A stretch of 26,026 nt of DNA from NCBI GenBank assembly GCA_014905825.1, contig JACGCN010000132.1:1-26026 (forward strand), given 5' to 3'. The position numbers were made by a program, and so were the translations under genes. Positions 8,497-17,541 of the stretch are shown here, in pieces (position 1 is the stretch's first letter; every line of letters begins with the position of its first letter). The notes under the pieces are model-generated. The model had not been told where the DNA came from. It made no database searches and worked only from the letters and a program-made list of their open reading frames with translations. The DNA comes from Lyophyllum atratum (Eukaryota; Basidiomycota; Agaricomycetes; Agaricales; Lyophyllaceae).

Positions 8497-11223
8497 ATGC
8501 TCATGTTCTTCCATCCGTGGAGACAGGCCACAGATTTGCGCCTGGCGAATGAGGACTGGGCGGACGCGTTTCAGCGCATCTTGGGTGATGCTGTGGCTGA
8601 ACCACGGGCCCAGGAGATCATGAACAACATGCAGATACTTCATGAGTGCAAAGATGAGAGAGACGAGCACTATGCTAACAGATTCAAAAATAAGAGGGCC
8701 TTTAACGTATCGCAGGAACTGAGTGGAACACGTACCGCAGTCGATGACATTGAGGGCGCCGAGGTCGATGAGCGTGAGCTCTTGCGGTATATAGGGACGG
8801 TTGAAGCGTGCCTGTCGAACCGTGCCGAGGCCAATCTTCATGACGTCAACGACTGTCTTCTTCAAGCACAGCAGGGCGGGCTCTTTATTGATGCTGTCAG
8901 AGAACCCATGGGCGCCAGGGAAGAAGATAACACGCACTTGGTGGCTGCGGATAATGATGCGATGGAGCAGGCTTGGAAGAAGACATATGCAAACCGGCGG
9001 GCCGCGTTCAAAAAGAAGAACAAGGCTACGCCCACGGAACACACGCCTTGTACATCTACCCGAGAATCCATCAGCGCAAGCATTGAAAGACTGTCCGCGG
9101 CACCGGCGCGTCCTCCGCAGATGGCTGCTATGTTGGCCCGTATTATGGGGGTGGGAACAACGGCTGGCCTGTCGGCGGACGCCGAGGTGACAATTGACGA
9201 GATCGTGAAGGAGTGGACGCTAAATACAGAGCAGGCTCGAGCTTTTACCATGATCGCGAAACGGAGCTATGACACGCAGCGGGATGGCACGACCGAGCCC
9301 CTGCGCATGTATCTGGGTGGTCCTGCAGGGACCGGCAAATCACGGGTACTGAATGCATTGCGTGCTTTCTTTGTGCAAAGAAAACAGGAGCGTCGGCTAC
9401 GCGTTTGCACATTCATGGGCATTGCCGCCCAGAACGTGACTGGTATGACCCTGCACTCCGCTCTTTGTATGGGTAATCCCAAAGGGAAAAAGGCGAGTGA
9501 AGTGAACCGCGAAGACTTGACGTCGCTGTGGGAAGGTGTCGATTTCTTGTTTGTGGACGAGGTATCGATGATCGGTTGTAAATTTATGACCAAAATCAGC
9601 GACGCCTTGTCTACCGCCAAAGGCAACGCTGGCATTTTCGGCGGGATCAACGTCATTTTCGCCGGTGATTTTGCACAGCTGCCGCCCGTCGGAGAGACAC
9701 GTTTGTATGCCCGGTTAAAGACAAAAGGCCAGAACCCGGCGGCGCAGGAGGTGATCATGGGGAAGGTGTTGTGGAATTCCGTGAGAACAGTCGTCTGTCT
9801 GGAGGAGCAGCATCGGCAACCGGGGCAGGCGAACAGCCAGTTCGTACAACTGTTGCAGAGACTGCGCGAGGGGCGCTGCACGGCACACGATGTTTGCATT
9901 CTAAAATCGAGGATCATGAGCCCAACGACCTTCGACCGCAATGCCAGGAACTGGTTGGACGCACCGGTGATTGTGTACAACAATGCGACGAAGGATGCGA
10001 TAAACGAACGTGCCGCTTGCCAATTCGCGCAGGAAACCGGTCAGGCGTTTCACTGGTATTATGCTTCGGACCGTTGTGGTCGGGATAAAACAGCCCTGGC
10101 CGACGAAGCCTTGATAAACAAACTCCGGTCACTGCCGTCCAACCTGACAAAATACCGTTTGGGGAGATTGCCGTTGGCTATAGGCATGCCTGTCCTGGTC
10201 GCTAACAACTTCGATGTGGAGGGCGGCGTAGTGAACGGCAGCCGAGGGACGGTGGCTAGTCTCCGCTACACCGAGAACGGCCAGAAAGAGCGCACCCTAC
10301 GGTCCTGCACCGTGCACATACCAGGAGCAACGGGTGAGGTCATGCCTGGATTGGGCGACCGCGAGATGCCCGTTTTGGCCGATACGTCAACGTTTAAGAT
10401 CGCCCACCCATATAAGAACTTGGTGCGGTCTATCCACCGCACCCAGGTGCCGATCGTCCCGGCGTTTGCGATGACCGCGCACCGCGCCCAGGGACAGACA
10501 ATGGAACGTGTCATCGTCGACTTCGCGTCGTGTCGAGGCACAGAGGCTCCTTATGTGATGGCCTCGCGCGCAACGTCGCTCGAAGGCCTCGTGGTGTTAC
10601 GGAACTTTGACGCGAAGAAAGTGCAGGTTCCGTTATCGCAGGACAGTCGACAGGAAAACGCGAGGATCGAGGTTCTCCGACTGCGTACGCTGGTGGAGAC
10701 TGGTTCGGAGGAAGAGGTCACCCATGCGAAGGCGCTGCTGCACGCCCTGAGGGAAACAGTGGAGGATACAGGCGCACCACGTTTGGAGCGTGGCGAGGAC
10801 CCGAGGATGCTTTTGGATCGCTTGCAAAATGGGATACGTCTTGACGCTCCTGTACCTGTCGCCGAAGCGGGACCGTCCCGGATTAAGAAGCGAAAAGTGA
10901 TGGAAATGGACTTGGAAGCACGCCAACGTTCAGCGTTTCACGCTGCCCAAGGTGATGTCGGCTTCCAGTCGTTCGCAGAAACGGCTGCCCCGAGGGTCAA
11001 AAAACGGAAGGTGGGATCGACCGGGATAACATCTGTGGCTGCCACGCCCGACGATGATGTAGTCCGAGGAAATCCAACCAGCGGCAGCCACGCCGGAAGG
11101 CAAACGAACGCAAAGAGAAAGTCTTCATCGACCACTTCACATCCGGAGAACCCTGGAGTCGCGTCAAAGCGTCGCCGCGTGACTTCTTCGAAGAAGGACT
11201 TTCCAGCGTCACGAATGGCATAG
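8497..11223 (+). CDS. Helitron PIF1-like helicase part of the Rep-helicase transposase
   Basis: This part has 908 residues and is in the same frame as Rep, separated only by UGA CUC. The first residues (MLMFFHPWR, then ATDLR) are the normal internal junction that precedes the helicase in Helitron proteins, so the ATG at 8497 is probably not a natural start. Walker A is GGPAGTGKS (274-282, K281). Walker B is FLFVDEVSM (D354, E355). Later SF1B motifs are AQLPPVGETRLY, CLEEQHRQ, AFAMTAHRAQGQT (656-668) and YVMASRATSLEGL. The C-terminal tail carries three basic clusters, IKKRKV (796-801), VKKRKV (834-839) and KRRRV (891-895), which resemble monopartite nuclear localisation signals. It is expected to unwind donor DNA 5'-3' during Helitron replication. 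The stop at 11221 is followed by a 330-bp spacer before the second gene of the element. Confidence 0.93.
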   Translation: MLMFFHPWRQATDLRLANEDWADAFQRILGDAVAEPRAQEIMNNMQILHECKDERDEHYANRFKNKRAFNVSQELSGTRTAVDDIEGAEVDERELLRYIGTVEACLSNRAEANLHDVNDCLLQAQQGGLFIDAVREPMGAREEDNTHLVAADNDAMEQAWKKTYANRRAAFKKKNKATPTEHTPCTSTRESISASIERLSAAPARPPQMAAMLARIMGVGTTAGLSADAEVTIDEIVKEWTLNTEQARAFTMIAKRSYDTQRDGTTEPLRMYLGGPAGTGKSRVLNALRAFFVQRKQERRLRVCTFMGIAAQNVTGMTLHSALCMGNPKGKKASEVNREDLTSLWEGVDFLFVDEVSMIGCKFMTKISDALSTAKGNAGIFGGINVIFAGDFAQLPPVGETRLYARLKTKGQNPAAQEVIMGKVLWNSVRTVVCLEEQHRQPGQANSQFVQLLQRLREGRCTAHDVCILKSRIMSPTTFDRNARNWLDAPVIVYNNATKDAINERAACQFAQETGQAFHWYYASDRCGRDKTALADEALINKLRSLPSNLTKYRLGRLPLAIGMPVLVANNFDVEGGVVNGSRGTVASLRYTENGQKERTLRSCTVHIPGATGEVMPGLGDREMPVLADTSTFKIAHPYKNLVRSIHRTQVPIVPAFAMTAHRAQGQTMERVIVDFASCRGTEAPYVMASRATSLEGLVVLRNFDAKKVQVPLSQDSRQENARIEVLRLRTLVETGSEEEVTHAKALLHALRETVEDTGAPRLERGEDPRMLLDRLQNGIRLDAPVPVAEAGPSRIKKRKVMEMDLEARQRSAFHAAQGDVGFQSFAETAAPRVKKRKVGSTGITSVAATPDDDVVRGNPTSGSHAGRQTNAKRKSSSTTSHPENPGVASKRRRVTSSKKDFPASRMA

Positions 11224-11388
11224 ACGATCTCACGACGGCTCCTTGCCTCGGCCTGAACAGGTTTTTTCCAAGACATCGAGCCCGTGATTGTCAGAGGATT
11301 TCTTTCTCCTATGCTGTGTCTGGGATTGCTGAAGCCGTTGATTGTAGGTGCCGTCCAACGCCTTTTCTTCGGCCATCTTCTCCTTTCC

Positions 11389-11463
11389 TCCTATGATGCC
11401 CCTGCGTTCTTTCGCAATGCCCTACTGTTCTCCTATGATTTTTTCTGGTTTTTCCCTTATGAT
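11389..11463 (+). repeat. Recurring TCCTATGAT-like motifs between Rep-helicase and the second gene
   Basis: TCCTATGAT occurs at 11389-11397 and 11431-11439. Near-copies lie at 11305-11313 (TCTCCTATG) and 11455-11463 (CCTTATGAT). They sit in a T-rich spacer just after the helicase stop and before the promoter of the next gene. They could belong to a 3' end or promoter signal. Confidence 0.55.
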
Positions 11464-11473
11464 TAATTTCTTT

Positions 11474-11493
11474 GGCGGGCTGCGTAGCCCGCC
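11474..11493 (+). other. Perfect 8-bp stem, 4-nt loop hairpin in the Helitron spacer
   Basis: GGCGGGCT pairs with AGCCCGCC around a GCGT loop. GC-rich hairpins near the 3' end are a Helitron signature, but the bases after it (GACCCTATT) do not contain CTRR. It may be an internal terminator-like element, or a relic 3' end of a shorter version of the transposon. Confidence 0.75.
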
Positions 11494-11509
11494 GACCCTA
11501 TTCCAAGGG

Positions 11510-11516
11510 TTTATAA
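11510..11516 (+). promoter_or_regulatory. TATA-like box for the second Helitron gene
   Basis: TTTATAA lies 46 bases before the chosen ATG at 11556, a usual distance for a TATA box followed by a short leader. It comes directly after the hairpin at 11474-11493. Confidence 0.5.
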
Positions 11517-11555
11517 GGCGACACACTACCATGGTACACCTCAACTTCTGCTGCG

Positions 11556-13168
11556 ATGTCATCTGCTGCTTTCACGTCTTCACCCGCTCTATCCGTTGAT
11601 ACCATGACTTCTGATTCCACCAATTCTGATTCCACTTCCGACGCCTACGCCGTGTACGAGGACAGGGCCAAAAACGGGGTCTTTGACGATATCTCCACGG
11701 GCTTCACCAGCATGGGACATCGCGCGCTAGCGAACGCCGAATACAATATCGACATACGCCGCAAAATTGAGGGATGGTCTGGCGGCTACTCCTACCTCGA
11801 CCTCCGCTCCAGCGAGGAGTACAAGGCCGTACTCTTTGGCCAGGTTATGGCTGCGTCCGCGGGCACGCTGCTTTCTGCGAAAGGGAATCACTATGCAGGC
11901 AGGCCTGGTGACATTGTGGGTCTTCGTTTTGGTTTTAATGCCGGCTGTTTTGTGTCTGATGCGTGCTTTACAGTTTCTGCCTATCGGCGATGATAGCAAA
12001 TGCAAAGATGTCATTGTTATCGGGTGCCCCACCCTCGCCACTCCAATTGTCGAGGATTTGTTCATGAACCAGGTCGGGACGTTAAACGAAATCCGCGAAT
12101 TTGAGGAGGCTGAAGAGCGGGCAGAAAAATGGGTAAGCTGCCGGCGACGTTGTTGTTTGAAGCCATGGCTGATCGATGGACGCAGTCGGGCGTTGTAAAG
12201 GAATGGGTGCGTAACAAAAAGGGCAACAACAGCACGGTCAAGGACCTGATCAGCCTTCATCTCGGCCCAAAATACGCTGTGGGTTTATGTGTTTGTCGCC
12301 GTTAGGTTTATGTTGACGTCGCGCGTTTGGCGCACCAGAATCCGGGCACAGGGGCGGAAGACGCTTCCAAGCGCGTCAAGAAAAGGGAATTGCGTACGGC
12401 CGAGAAAGCTGTGAAGAAAGGCGGTGCGGGAGCGAAGACCCATGTGGGTCTTGTGTCTTCCGGTATGGAAGGTAACGATTGGTAGCTCGTCCACGACGAA
12501 CGCGTGACTCATCCGCGAGAATTAGGGCCCGTGGTTACGGCGGGCGCTTTTTATGAGCCGCGGCTCCTGCCAGACTATGGTGGCGCCTACTTCAATCTGG
12601 TTCAAAATAAATTGCGTCAACAGGACGTTAGAGATCCCGACGACCAACTGATCCCGCCTTGGGAGATGCACACGGCTTTGCGACCTGGGACGCTCATTAT
12701 GGCCGAATGTACGCTCAACGCATTTCACATCAAGGACAAACGTGGCGACGGGCCCGACCGCCGGGTATCTATATTCATTTATGCTTGACGCGTTACCGTT
12801 TTGATCATGTCATGTAGATTTATCAAGTGAACGCCCAGAGCATTCGTGTTCTCGACTACTCCAAGGAATCCGTCGTCATTCCCACCCGTCCAGTCGTGCC
12901 GACTTCTGGGTCGCAGTCGGACAGCGTCTCTTCCGACGCCAGTGTTGGGTCTACCCGTCCGCCTCCTTCCGACGCGTTTGCCAATTTCCAAATGAATAAA
13001 AGGCGTCGTTCGAACCCGGAGAAGACGACCATTGTCCTCGACGCCTCTGTCCCCGCCAAAGAACGTCCGGCCGCAAAACCGAAAACGAAGGGGAGGAAGA
13101 ATGCTGAACCCTCGACAGGGGACGCCAGCAAGGCTGACGCCATGGAAGACGGGCCGCCGAGCAACTGA
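11556..13168 (+). CDS. Second Helitron-borne gene, six exons, OB-fold-like protein of 444 aa
   Basis: Exons: 11556-11915, 11974-12132, 12186-12278, 12339-12471, 12526-12764, 12818-13168. The five introns are 53-60 bp, all phases match, and the total is 445 codons including the stop. The N-terminal part has AVYEDRAKNGVFDD, GYSYLDLRSSEEYK and GNHYAGRPGD, which I cannot assign to a known function but which look like a conserved domain. A Lys-rich linker (KRVKKRELRT) follows. Residues about 295-342 (PWEMHTALRPGTLIMAECTL, then RIYQVNAQSIRVLDY) resemble the strands of an RPA-like OB fold. The tail (343-444) is Ser/Pro/Lys-rich with NKRRRSN near 390. It lies between the helicase stop and the right 61-bp repeat, so it is probably cargo or a working partner of the transposase, for example in single-strand binding. 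The OB-fold reading is by eye only. The presence of introns beside an intronless transposase is unusual. Confidence 0.75.
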
Positions 13169-13323
13169 AAGCAAGGCCAATTTTTGGGTTTCGATAGATT
13201 CTTTTTTCCCTGTGTTGATGTATTCCGGCGTCCTGTATTGTATTCCACTTGTGATCGTATTTTCGTCTGTAACACGTATCAGTTGTATTTCTTGTAAAAC
13301 ATATTTGAACTTGGTGCGCACGT

Positions 13324-13384
13324 TGGGGTTTCTCTCCGACTCCTCCGTTTAAACACTAAACGCCGCCGGGAACTCGTACATGTG
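13324..13384 (+). repeat. 61-bp direct repeat, right copy
   Basis: This is the same sequence as 3241-3301 with one substitution and in the same orientation, starting 155 bp after the stop of the second Helitron gene. Sequence identity stops abruptly on both sides. It is either the right terminus of the element or the left end of a neighbouring related element. Confidence 0.9.
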
Positions 13385-14405
13385 CGCTAATGCCATGTCC
13401 ACTCGTTTCTGTGATAGGCTTCGTTGGTGTGGAACGGCCATGACATTGACTACAGATTGGGCCCTTTTATCCACGTCCATTCACCTTGTAGATGTTGATT
13501 GAAATGGAATCGTGCGCATCCTGTCCCGTTGCACTTCAAATAAAGCACGTTGCCCACGATATGCAGAAGTTTTTTGCTGGCAATTGGCATGTCAGATCGA
13601 CATTAAAAATTGCCCAAGAGCTTACACGTTCGCCATCCATCTGCCACGTTGTCCCAGACTCCATCTTTCAAACGGTCGGTTATCAGAATTCCTTGAAGTT
13701 CATTGTATTGTAAATGTCCGGATGAAATTGCTGGTGTATACATGCAACTGCGGCCGAGCGTGCTACATAGGTAAAGAAAAGGGACCAAGTTGACCGGACG
13801 TGGATCTTGGGCCCGAACACAACTTCATGGCAGGCGTTTGTGCGGCGACAGCCGCATGGAATCCGACCGAGTCGGCCGAGGCTGAACGCCTGCCATGAAC
13901 AAGCGTTGGGGGCATAGTGGGCACGTGCGGTTAACATCTCTTTTCTCCTCTTTACTTACACCCCGCCACCTGGCCCACGCTTGCTCGGCCTTACTGTACG
14001 CGACAGGAATATAAGAAAGTTGCTGCTTAAGTGGACGGGGACGCTGCGGCGTTCGACTAACCATTGGTGGGTCACAGGAGGTTCTCTCGCATACATCTGG
14101 TGACTAGTGAAAAATGCCTAGACAGATTTTTGAAGGTAAACTACAAAGAAAGGTGTAACGGCGTTAGAACTACAATGGGGGTTGGTTGAAATACAGATGT
14201 ACTGTAAGTAGTGGGGCAAAACTGCAACAAAAGAAAGCGCTGGCAATATGAATACAATAGTTGAAGATAGACGATACAAGTACAGATTCCAAGAGAGGGT
14301 TTGGGTTGGCTTCATTCCGTCATCACCGGTCCCAACACCAAGTCTACCCAAGCCTTTTCTGATTGGCAGCCGCACACGTTCGTCTTTCGAGTCCAAATCT
14401 GGACT
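13385..14405. other. Intergenic stretch without a recognisable gene
   Basis: I find only short open frames with no recognisable motif on either strand. The notable content is the nested palindrome at 13824-13899. A non-autonomous relative of the Helitron starting at 13324 could extend into this region, but no right end was found. Confidence 0.5.
13824..13899. repeat. Three-way-junction palindrome: 15-bp inverted repeat enclosing two hairpins
   Basis: TTCATGGCAGGCGTT (13824-13838) is perfectly complementary to AACGCCTGCCATGAA (13885-13899). Inside lie two further perfect hairpins: TGCGGC/GCCGCA with loop GACA (13841-13856), and CCGAC/GTCGG with loop CGA (13863-13875). The fold is a T or cloverleaf shape. 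It has no tRNA B box, so it is not a tRNA gene. It could be a protein-binding or replication structure, or a very small foldback element. Confidence 0.85.
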
Positions 14406-14955
14406 CTACGGCGATGAACATGAATCGGTATGGCCTGAAAACAAATCAGAACAATTACACACGTTTGACAACAAACGTACTGGAGTCATCGTGTCCACCG
14501 AAGCTGCGGATGGTCCGGTGGACAAGGCGGTTTCTACCGTCGGCAAACTCGTGTTGGGACCACTTTCGCCAATCTCCATGCGCTCCAAAACATTGGCCAT
14601 CATATCCACAGCTGTTTCGGTCGAAGATAGCGTTTCTACCGACGGCAATATCGTCTTGATGCCGCCCTTGCTAAACACCATGCGCTCCACAGCGGTAGCA
14701 AATCGTCGGTCGGTGCAAATGGCCATATGTCTCCAACCTGCCATTTGCAGAAGCGTTCGGACCATCCTGGGCAAACGACTGGGAGAGACCTTGACCCTCA
14801 TCTTCTGGCACAACTCATCGCCAACGACACCTGAGCAGAAAGAGGTTAAACCGCCAGCCGCTTCAACCGTGTCCACAAGACTTTGCACTGCGAAGATGGT
14901 CAACCTCGGGGACAACCAAAAACACGTTAATCACACCTTGAACGGTATCGACCAT
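14406..14955 (-). CDS. Possible unknown protein with internal repeats, two exons
   Basis: On the minus strand an ATG at 14955 in a GCCATGG context starts a short exon (14937-14955). A 49-bp GTGTGA...CGCAG intron follows, and then a 482-bp exon ending at 14406. The protein has about 166 residues. Repeated motifs are visible: MVDTV, LVDTVEAAGG, AVDMMANV and SVDTMTPV, and LPSVET with LPTVET. I do not recognise the family. The plus strand over the same bases (14248-15132) is also open for 294 codons, so which strand, if either, is coding is uncertain. The splice signals and the start context favour the minus strand slightly. Confidence 0.35.
14487..14699. repeat. Diverged tandem duplication, units of 111 and about 102 bp
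   Basis: CATCGTGTCCAC (14487) matches CATCATATCCAC (14598). GTTTCTACCG recurs at 14530 and 14632, and ATGCGCTCCA at 14578 and 14680. The units differ in length by nine bases, a multiple of three, as expected if the region is or was coding. Confidence 0.7.
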
Positions 14956-15434
14956 GGCAAAAAACGGCTGGACACAGGTACTGTTTTGTGCAGAAACATT
15001 TGCCCGCCGTTAAATATTTTTTCGCAACCCCCGTTGATTGCGGGCGCGGCCTGTGATAAGGTGGCAGGCGCGTATTCCCGTGCTAGACGTTGCACGATAC
15101 CTGTCCCTGACCCACGCTATTCCAAAGGATAGGAGTGTTGCATTTGCGAGTCCCCGCGACTTTCCTTTACACTATTTCTAATTTAAGTTTGCGATGGCGT
15201 ATTTGGCCAACTTTTTTGGGTGTCAACGCTGTCTCCTATGTGGAAGGTCCGCGCAAACCAATGTCGTCCGATTGCTATGCCCGTGGAATTCGGCCGATTA
15301 CACGCTGCGCTGGTAAAAAACACGGACGATGTAAAACTTTGCGTGGAAATGACGACCAAACAGCTGACACAATAACTAGGAGTCAGGGGACACCTCCTAC
15401 TCCGATTTCGTCCCTACCGATTTGAACGGTACCC
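14956..15434. other. Intergenic stretch, nothing recognised
   Basis: Only short open frames without recognisable motifs are present, including the tail of the plus-strand frame that ends at 15132. I see no intron-exon pattern that extends into a neighbouring gene. Confidence 0.4.
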
Positions 15435-15957
15435 GCTTCGATTTTGGTCACTCCTTACACTTGCGATCTCGACCGTGACCTTCATTCCACCGCCCCAAAC
15501 GCTTGTTCGCACGCAGGTTTACTTACAACGGGGTTTTTTCTACTGACGCGCGCGGTGATACCCTTTATGAATACGCTTTCAAATTATCAGATCTGTGCGC
15601 GTCCTTCAAATACATTTCAATTGCGTCAACGTCGACCCAACTTGTCATGCGTGCCAACGCCTCTAACCACAGAAACCGTCATGCAGAACTCCTTCCCGAC
15701 AGCCTCGCCCATCCCGTGTGGATGTGGGTGATCGCTCACACCGCCGGCCTCAAAAGGATGTCGAAATTCACAGCGCTTATGCAGTCGATAGACGGTGCGG
15801 GAGGCAAGTAGATGAACGCTTGGCGGGAAACGTGGGTCTATGCAGACTTTATGTTTGCGGCGCGATTGCTGGAGATAGTGTTCGACGGCGGCGGCGGTGA
15901 ACGTATCGAGAACCCGGGAACGCCAGGTGTTATGAGTTGTGAATCAGGAGCCGCCCC
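15435..15957 (+). pseudogene. Unrecognised gene fragment, member 1 of a related pair
   Basis: A plus-strand frame (15503-15811) is followed, after a TAG, by a segment that reads WRETWVYADFMFAARLLEIV and then FDGGGGE from the ATG at 15812. That segment is clearly related to DFMFAAVLVGIVYDSGGCE encoded near 24900-25000. The related block covers roughly 15812-15935. I do not recognise the family. The stop just before the conserved block, and the lack of consistent splice sites, suggest a broken gene. The closest named genes are the minus-strand F-box/nucleotidyltransferase-like gene downstream and the Helitron region upstream. Confidence 0.4.
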
Positions 15958-15978
15958 CCGTGCCAAGAACCAGTCTCA

Positions 15979-15986
15979 TATATAAA
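15979..15986 (+). promoter_or_regulatory. TATA-like sequence without an assigned gene
   Basis: TATATAAA occurs in the 250-bp gap before the convergent minus-strand gene. The only plus-strand start just downstream (ATG at 16004) opens a frame of 19 codons, so the site may be fortuitous. Confidence 0.2.
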
Positions 15987-16211
15987 GTGTTTTATTCGTC
16001 AACCATGTCATTGCCTTCGTCCAGGATTGCAGCTTTACATAAACAAACGATCGATTGTCAATGAAGCAAACGTGAAGGGGCGAGACAAGCCAGGAAACCC
16101 GAGAAGCTGAATGCGCTTGAAGTACAAATACAAAACCCCAAAAACCAAACTGGTGACACTATAAGTACAATCACAAAAAAAAAAGGCCGCGGTTAAAACA
16201 GGAGAAGACGC

Positions 16212-17188
16212 TCAACCATGAAGGCGCGGGCTCCGCCTCCTAGCCTGATACCTGTGCGGACAACTCGGGTTCATACACAAGCCACCGAGTCGCCACGCAT
16301 AACTTTCGGCGTCCAATGAAACTATGCTCCGCTGAGCACGCTGATCAACAGGTGTGACCAAAGGAACTGTGCCGTCGTCCTGGCGGCTGCCGTTCCACGT
16401 GACCACAGCCTTGCCGGCGTCGCCTGTGACGCGTCTCACTAAGCGTCGGCACTCGTACGAGCAAGGAACGCCGGCAGCGTACTCGTCACCCCGAAGCACT
16501 TGAATGCCGTGCTTGACATAGAAATCGGTGAAATAATGCACGGGCCAATGACTGCCGACAACGCCGTGGCCATTGAACGTAAGAGTGGGGTAGAACATGT
16601 AGATTTTCGTCGCCGTAAGCGCGTTCATGACGGCGGTGCATGGCCCGGTGAGGATAAGAGGCAAGACGGAACATCCGATGCTCTCAAAACAAATGATAGA
16701 ATGTGTCGCTTTCTTGAACGTGCGCATTTGCTTCCATAGACACGTGGCAGTAAGCTTGAAAAGCAAAAGGGGCGAGCGCTGCTCTTCGTAACCGAGGCCT
16801 TCAACAAACGCAGCGATCGGTCCAGTGCTGCCTGTCGGTACAAATATGTTCAAGACGTCGAGGCGCGGGCGTGGTTGGGAAAGCGGCTGCATGATAGCGA
16901 GCGTGAGGTCACCAGACAACACACTCCTGGTAGACGTGAGGACGTCCCAAAATTGAGCATACTCCGCTATGTAACACAGTCAGCCGACGTTTTGTAGACA
17001 AAAAAAGCACGTTTACCAACAGTACCGAAGAAAGGACCGACGAATTTGCGCACGGCGATAAGCATGTGCGAACCGACAATATTGCGATTCGCACGGCTAG
17101 TGCGCGAGTAAGAAATGGCGTCGACCACATTTAAGTGGCTGAGGAGTTCCAACGCGAGATCCTGTTGGGCAAAAGGCAAGGGAGGCAT
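16212..17188 (-). CDS. F-box plus nucleotidyltransferase-like protein, two exons, 308 aa
   Basis: Exon 1 is 17017-17188 (ATG at 17188) and exon 2 is 16212-16966, with a 50-bp intron (GTAAAC...TAG) in matching phase; 927 coding bases including the stop. The N-terminus (FAQQDLALELLSHLNVVDAI, then RTSRANR) resembles an F-box. After the intron, EYAQFWDVLTSTRSVLSGDL followed by LNIFVPTGSTGPIAAFVEGL resembles the inactive nucleotidyltransferase-like fold seen in a large family of Agaricomycete proteins, where an SG motif precedes a D-x-D/IYVP strand. The acidic metal-binding pattern is not intact here, so catalysis is unlikely. Its cellular role is unknown. It diverges from the small gene at 17542 across a 353-bp shared upstream region. 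No lesion is visible. Confidence 0.65.
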
Positions 17189-17541
17189 AATTTACCAAAG
17201 GGAACAAGGAAACATTTTGGTTAAAAGCATCGAAGGCCAAAGATCCGGACATTTCAGATGCTTGACTGCTGGAAAAGAAAGAAAAAAGGGAGACGAAAAG
17301 GAGGTTCTCCTAAATCCCAAAAGGAGGCACAGAAAACAGGAGGATGCGCAGCCGCACCTTTTAACACTGCGGGAAACCACAACCGCGCACTTTCTGTAGA
17401 GATGTCGTACATCACGCCAGCCCAAGTCGCGCGGTGGAAAACTCACGCGATTGTCGGTCGCATGAAAAGACATCAGCCTGTACGTCAACTAACGGTTGCC
17501 ATACCCCCCACACTGATTATCGTTTAGCCTTATGCATTCAA
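17189..17541. other. Shared upstream region between two divergent genes
   Basis: There is no protein-coding signal I trust here. A good intron pattern, GTACGT...CTAAC...TTTAG at 17480-17526, could lie in the 5' leader of the gene at 17542. Splicing it does not join any upstream ATG to the main frame. A CT/GA-rich stretch at 17255-17340 may be promoter sequence. Confidence 0.45.

Larger units (their letters stand above)
3241..13384 (+). mobile_element. Helitron-like rolling-circle transposon region, about 10.1 kb
   Basis: The region contains a Rep-helicase coding frame with rolling-circle HUH and two-tyrosine motifs plus a PIF1-like helicase, which defines Helitrons. It also contains a second gene downstream on the same strand. 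I set the limits at two direct 61-bp repeats (3241-3301 and 13324-13384) that differ at one base and enclose both genes. Canonical Helitrons start with TC, end with CTRR after a short hairpin, and insert between A and T. I could not identify a convincing CTRR end near 13324 or near the hairpin at 11474. The boundaries are therefore inferred. The 13324 repeat may be the 3' terminus of this element, or the 5' end of a second element of the same family. Confidence 0.6.

Noticed and set aside
7879..9042. Long minus-strand open frame of 387 codons opposite the Rep-helicase junction
   Set aside because: It is antisense to a well-supported transposase with conserved motifs, lacks recognisable domains, and spans both halves as a shadow frame.
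12279..12305. 27-bp intron in the second Helitron gene
   Set aside because: It is too short for this gene set; the next acceptor at 12338 gives a 60-bp intron and keeps the frame.
16226..16250. Helitron-type 3' end: small hairpin followed by CTAG near the 3' end of the minus-strand gene
   Set aside because: The stem is only five base pairs, the next base is not T, and it falls inside the C-terminal coding sequence of an intact gene.
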